Of a stretch of 64,000 bases of DNA, positions 61,022-64,000 are shown piece after piece (position 1 is the first letter of the stretch; the number at the start of each line of letters is the position of its first letter). Made by a program: the position numbers and the translations under genes. Source of the DNA: G963665185 sp963665185 (lineage in GTDB: Bacteria > Desulfobacterota > Desulfovibrionia > Desulfovibrionales > Desulfovibrionaceae); the NCBI GenBank assembly GCA_963665185.2, contig CAXXPO010000026.1, forward strand, positions 124,001 through 188,000, read 5' to 3'. Under the pieces are notes generated by a model that was given only the letters and a program-made list of their open reading frames with translations, searched no databases and was not told the DNA's origin.

Positions 61022-62460
61022 CAGGCCGTTGAAAAATACCGCTACCAGCCAGCCCTCAAAGTGACTACGGCAAATGGTAGCCATTCATCTGCCAGGTCTT
61101 CATGGGCGGCGAAGGCCAGCCATATCCAGCAACTTCCCATTCCAAATCCGACAAACTCAAGGTGCCAGGCGTCGGCAGCCCCCTTCGGGGTGCCGTAGCC
61201 GGTAAGTTTACGCATTAGCAGGCCGAGATTGAAGCCCGCGATGTGCATCAGGTAGCGCTTTTGGACATTATCTTGCCCGCGCAGCCAAATCTTGCGCATC
61301 CCGCCCCTGTTCAGGGCGTGCTGGAAACTTCGCTCGACGATTTCCGTCCGGAGTCTTGCCGCCTCCAAGCCTTTGCCGGAGCCCAACCGTATCCGGTTGT
61401 TGTAAACCGCCCGTCTGGCCTCGTGGTCCCCGTGCCACCAGTTCAGCCCTTTGCGTTTCGGCTCGGCGATTCGTGACTTCCACGGGCTGTCGTCCAACTC
61501 CTTGAGCACAGCGCGGGAATGATATCCCTTGTCCGCGACAAGTTCGGTCGGATCATCCGGGCATGGTTCCATACCGATTCGTGAGAGGTTCGCTCCAGCC
61601 GCCTTCAGCGTTTTGCTCAAGGTCTTTGTATCGCCCTCATCGGCGGGATGTATCTCCGCAGCCACGACAGCGCCGGAGTCAAGATCCACAGCGTGTTCCG
61701 GCTTGTACGCCAGACGGGTGCGACCGTCCTTCATACGAGCTATTCTTGCGTCGGGGTCGGAGGATGATTCCCAGTCCTTGTTAGAGAGTTTCTTCCCCTG
61801 GCGCTTGCGATCCATGCGCGACAAGTCTTCGTTCGTGGGCGTCTTCATACCGCTGTCTTGGGCCAAGCCGTGAAGCATCTGACGGTATCCCTCACCCGTG
61901 TCCTTGCGCATGATGGTTTTCATCGCGGCGTTCGCCTCCATGGTCGAGGCGTCCACGCCGATCCGGTCGCCCTGTATGAGTCCGGACTCGGCAAGGACGC
62001 CCAGCACCCAGGCGAAAACATCCTGGTGCAGCTCAAGAGAGAGTCGGGAACGGATGCGGCTCAAACTGGAATGGTCGGGAACGGATTCTTCGGTATCCAA
62101 CTGCAAAAACTCGCGCAGTGAAAGCGAATCGGAGCACCGCCATTCAATACCGCGCTCGGAGTCGATGCCCTCAAAATAACCAACCATGTGCATCCTGAAA
62201 TACCGGCCCGGAGGAATTGACGGACGTCCCTTGCGAGATGCGTAGAAGGGAGCGCACAGTTCTTCGACGTACCGGTCGAAACCAGCATTGGCCAACACGG
62301 ACCGGAGCCGGTCGTAAAACGCATGGCCCGGCGACCTGGGAACCTTGTCCCACGAAACAAACATTTTCCCCTGCCGGTTTCCCTGTTTGCCAAGTGCCAT
62401 CCAGTCCTCCTGTGCTTCAGAGGATTATCTGGAATTTACGAGAGTTTTTCAACGGCCTGC
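61022..62460. mobile_element. Complete IS1182-like insertion sequence inside a radical SAM gene
   Basis: 1439 bp. Ends CAGGCCGTTGAAAAA (61022) and its inverted copy with GC at the tip (…AACGGCCTGC, 62460). The 3-base flank TAA is repeated on both sides (61019-61021 and 62461-62463), consistent with a target duplication. Carries one intact transposase on the minus strand. A decayed relative lies at 9919-10026. Confidence 0.85.
61042..62400 (-). CDS. IS1182/IS5-type DDE transposase
   Basis: 452 residues. DUF772 N-terminal domain ('FYASRKGRPSIPPGRYFRMHMVGYFEGIDSERGIEW'), 'TEESVPDHSSLSRIRSRL', then DDE transposase core: 'GDRIGVDASTMEANAAM' (Asp), 'LVADKGYHSRAVL' (Asp) and 'RTEIVERSFQHALNRGGMRK' (Glu). 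Complete, so probably active. It runs in the same direction as the gene it interrupts. Confidence 0.92.
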   Translation of the reverse strand: MALGKQGNRQGKMFVSWDKVPRSPGHAFYDRLRSVLANAGFDRYVEELCAPFYASRKGRPSIPPGRYFRMHMVGYFEGIDSERGIEWRCSDSLSLREFLQLDTEESVPDHSSLSRIRSRLSLELHQDVFAWVLGVLAESGLIQGDRIGVDASTMEANAAMKTIMRKDTGEGYRQMLHGLAQDSGMKTPTNEDLSRMDRKRQGKKLSNKDWESSSDPDARIARMKDGRTRLAYKPEHAVDLDSGAVVAAEIHPADEGDTKTLSKTLKAAGANLSRIGMEPCPDDPTELVADKGYHSRAVLKELDDSPWKSRIAEPKRKGLNWWHGDHEARRAVYNNRIRLGSGKGLEAARLRTEIVERSFQHALNRGGMRKIWLRGQDNVQKRYLMHIAGFNLGLLMRKLTGYGTPKGAADAWHLEFVGFGMGSCWIWLAFAAHEDLADEWLPFAVVTLRAGW

Positions 62461-62640
62461 TAACTCGTTGCGTATGCTGTTGTAGGCAACGTATTCGTCT
62501 CGTTTTGTTGTAAGAACGGTTGTTTTGCCTACTTCGCAGTATACGCAATTCAACGAGCACACTTTTTTGGGCACCAGATCTATCCCCAGGGAAATTCCCA
62601 ATCGTCTTGAAGGCACAGGTCCGAAAATATGTTTGTACAT
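62461..62640 (-). pseudogene. Radical SAM protein, N-terminal part cut by IS
   Basis: 60 codons from ATG 62640: YKHIFGPVPSRRLGISLGID, 'KKVCSLNCVYCEVGKTTVL' with the CxxxCxxC cluster site, then 'YNSIRNEL' to the IS junction. Upstream in-frame residues (MHYPANATRN...) are not conserved-looking. See 60263-61021 for the 3' part; the two together make a COG0731-type radical SAM protein. Confidence 0.85.
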
Positions 62641-62761
62641 TAGTATCTTGTCCTGGAAATTTGTTGTGTTGCCGCCTGCGCAGCATGTGTGTGAAAAAGC
62701 CAAGGTGCATACTGCGAAAGGTCTGTTCCGCGTAGCATTTGCCGGGTAATGCAAAAGCCGC

Positions 62762-62789
62762 AGCCGCCATGAATAATTCCATGGCGGCT
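62762..62789. terminator. Hairpin, possible terminator of the CGGC gene
   Basis: AGCCGCCATG (62762-62771) pairs perfectly with CATGGCGGCT (62780-62789), loop of 8, with TTTGATTT after it and GCAAAAG before it. It lies downstream of the minus-strand CGGC gene and could end that unit; the U-tract on that strand is short, so strength is uncertain. Confidence 0.55.
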
Positions 62790-62873
62790 TTGATTTGTTG
62801 CAGCCTTTTCAGATCGCAGCCTTGCAGCTATCCTGCTACCTTCTGGAAGTGGAGGTCAAATAAAGGTCGGAAC

Positions 62874-63248
62874 TCATACTGCGGGCGTGTAGCCTTCGGG
62901 CAGATGCGCGGTTCCCGGTACGCATGGCAACCCGGAAGCTTGGTGTATGCGGTCCACCAGCGAGTCGAACTTGTTGCACAGTCCGCCGCCTTCCAGCGTC
63001 CATTTGTTGTCCACCTTGTTGGCAAACAGGCAGGTGGGAACGTGTATGGCCTCGGCTCCCTTGGCTTTGAGAATCTTGGCCATCTCTTCCACATTGTCGT
63101 TTTCGCAGCGGCAGGTGAATACGCCTGCAAGCTGGGTTTCGTCGTATGCCGTAAATCCCTGAACACCATTGGACAGGCAGGTTATGCACCCGGTCAGCGG
63201 ACACTTTTTTTCGTTTTTTTCACAGCGGATGATGCCGATTTTGGTCAT
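62874..63248 (-). CDS. CGGC domain-containing protein
   Basis: 124 residues from ATG 63248; the frame extends 44 codons upstream with no coding character. 'IIRCEKNEKKCPLTGCITCLSNG' has a clustered cysteine pattern, and 'GVFTCRCEN', 'VPTCLFANK' and 'GGGLCNKFD' add more, so metal or Fe-S binding is likely. The function of this family is not established. Lies downstream of a DUF5320 gene, as is common in sulfate reducers. Confidence 0.8.
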   Translation of the reverse strand: MTKIGIIRCEKNEKKCPLTGCITCLSNGVQGFTAYDETQLAGVFTCRCENDNVEEMAKILKAKGAEAIHVPTCLFANKVDNKWTLEGGGLCNKFDSLVDRIHQASGLPCVPGTAHLPEGYTPAV

Positions 63249-63273
63249 GAGATCTCCCGTGGTGGTTGTCTTG

Positions 63274-63325
63274 GCCAATAGTGCCCCGATCGTGTCCCGA
63301 TTGGGCCGATCATGCCAATAGTGCC
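63274..63325. repeat. GCCAATAGTGCC direct repeat pair
   Basis: The 12-mer occurs at 63274-63285 and 63314-63325, 40 bp apart, in the 166-base leader between DUF5320 and CGGC genes. A 40-bp spacing (about four helical turns) would put two regulator sites on one face. No regulator identified. Confidence 0.4.
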
Positions 63326-63414
63326 TGTTGTGATGAGCGGAGCCCAAGCCGTGTGTGCGTTCCTGGCCAGGACTCCGCATTTGGCTTTGTTTGGCAGGCG
63401 TATTTTTGCAAGCC

Positions 63415-63717
63415 CTACTTGGAACCCTCGTTGTTCAGTTGTGCCATGCGGGCCTGCACGGCCTTGAGTTCGTTTTCCAGGTATTCGGCCTGGTTCTTCA
63501 AATCCTGCTGTGTTTCAACGTATGCGCCAGTAGGCTGGTTTGCGCTCCACCACCGGTAGCCGCGGAAACCACATCCGCCGCGAAATCCCATGCCGGGGCC
63601 CATTCCATAGCCTGCTCCCCGACCATATCCGGGAGCATTGACGCCTGTGCACCTTCCGAGGCCGCGCCCTGTGCGCGAGCCAATACCGCCTGGTCCGGTT
63701 CCGTCTCTGCCTGGCAT
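63415..63717 (-). CDS. DUF5320-family glycine-rich protein
   Basis: 100 residues. Glycine/arginine-rich first part (PGRDGTGPGGIGSRTGRGLG, a Cys, 'GYGRGAGYGMGPGMGFRGGCGFRGYRWW') and a helical coiled-coil end 'TQQDLKNQAEYLENELKAVQARMAQL' are the DUF5320 pattern. These are small proteins in anaerobes near NifX-type metal-cluster proteins. Ribosome site AGGAGG precedes the ATG. Role not known. Confidence 0.8.
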   Translation of the reverse strand: MPGRDGTGPGGIGSRTGRGLGRCTGVNAPGYGRGAGYGMGPGMGFRGGCGFRGYRWWSANQPTGAYVETQQDLKNQAEYLENELKAVQARMAQLNNEGSK

Positions 63718-63742
63718 TGTCGCCTCCTTGCAGTTTTTAAAA

Positions 63743-64000
63743 TTATGCCCGCACCAATGGTGCGCGACAGTGGGGGCAGTGGCGTTGCGCGCAGGGAGTT
63801 CCCGGCACGCTCGCGACCATTGCCCCGCAGTTTGGACAGTTGCAGAAGCTTCGTTCCACAGAAAATTTTACTGCTCCATAGGGGAGGCTCGTGTTTTTCC
63901 GGGTTTGCCGCCGAAATTCGCCTGCCTGTTCGCCTACCTGTTCGCCTCCGTGGTCGCCCTGCCTTCGGGTGCGGCGTTTTCGGCCTCGGCCATGTCCGCA
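63743..64000 (-). CDS. Partial zinc-ribbon protein, runs off the window
   Basis: The C-terminal 85 residues or so of a minus-strand gene whose start lies beyond 64000. Basic, low-complexity beginning (RGRKRRTRRQGDHGGEQVGE), then 'FCNCPNCGAMV' and 'CAQRHCPHCRAPLVRA', i.e. a zinc-ribbon-like Cys pattern, to a stop. It ends 26 bases before the DUF5320 start. Too little is present to name a family. Confidence 0.5.
   Translation of the reverse strand, partial: CGHGRGRKRRTRRQGDHGGEQVGEQAGEFRRQTRKNTSLPYGAVKFSVERSFCNCPNCGAMVASVPGTPCAQRHCPHCRAPLVRA

Noticed and set aside
1..64000. CRISPR arrays, tRNA and rRNA genes
   Set aside because: No regularly spaced repeats and no cloverleaf-type or rRNA sequence was found by eye.

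Overview
The window looks like a chromosomal segment of a Desulfovibrio-type anaerobe (Desulfobacterota). This rests on gene content, not on any marker gene: a PocR/PAS hybrid kinase, a NifU-like scaffold, CGGC-domain and DUF5320 proteins, a cysteine desulfidase/transporter pair, many radical SAM enzymes and moderately high G+C. No rRNA, tRNA or CRISPR array was seen.

Layout. (1) 0-5.5 kb: a DUF4198 protein, then a LolA-like / DUF1302 beta-barrel / RND exporter operon. (2) 5.5-11.5 kb: an accessory strip with cyuA-cyuP cysteine catabolism, two intact toxin-antitoxin pairs (Phd/PIN and ParD/ParE), two copies of a decayed DUF1778-GNAT toxin-antitoxin relic, and transposase relics. (3) 11.6-17.2 kb: a 1249-residue hybrid histidine kinase, a broken tyrosine recombinase and an IS3-family element. 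(4) 17.4-52.4 kb: about 35 kb of mostly overlapping + strand genes for an elaborate surface glycan, probably a nonulosonic-acid-type sugar (flagellin, capsule or O-antigen). It has NeuB/SpsE, SpsF and SpsG homologues in Bacillus spsEFG order, a LegB-like dehydratase, a PtmE-like nucleotidyltransferase, a LegC-like aminotransferase, acyl- and formyltransferases, methyltransferases and glycosyltransferases. (5) 52.5-55.6 kb: a convergent minus-strand heptose-type operon (GmhA-like isomerase, deoxyhypusine-synthase-like protein, nucleotidyltransferase/PfkB kinase split at an A9 tract). (6) 55.7-59 kb: a graveyard of IS fragments (IS5, IS1380, ISL3, IS1595) and a PcfJ-like protein. (7) 59.1-64 kb: NifU-like, flavin-binding, CGGC and DUF5320 proteins, and a radical SAM gene cut in two by a complete IS1182-like element.

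The most intriguing part is 42.2-52.4 kb. Two paralogous radical SAM proteins that end in the same HVNFI tail flank a TPP-dependent E1 alpha/beta pair with no E2 or E3. They are followed by two cobalamin-binding-type radical SAM proteins (one fused to a zinc ribbon and two Rossmann-like domains), a small nucleotidyltransferase-like protein and a GSCFA protein. I read this as a candidate undescribed pathway for making or attaching an unusual substituent on a glycan; that is inference.

A 213-bp direct repeat lies at both ends of the kinase-plus-glycan region (11.3 and 58.1 kb). Four apparent single-base deletions fall within 1.2 kb at 30.4-31.6 kb, either recent decay of a sub-pathway or a sequence-quality problem. 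Cleanly interrupted genes: the radical SAM gene at 60.3-62.6 kb (IS insertion), the nucleotidyltransferase/kinase (A9 tract), IS3 orfA (+1) and the recombinase (multiple frameshifts).
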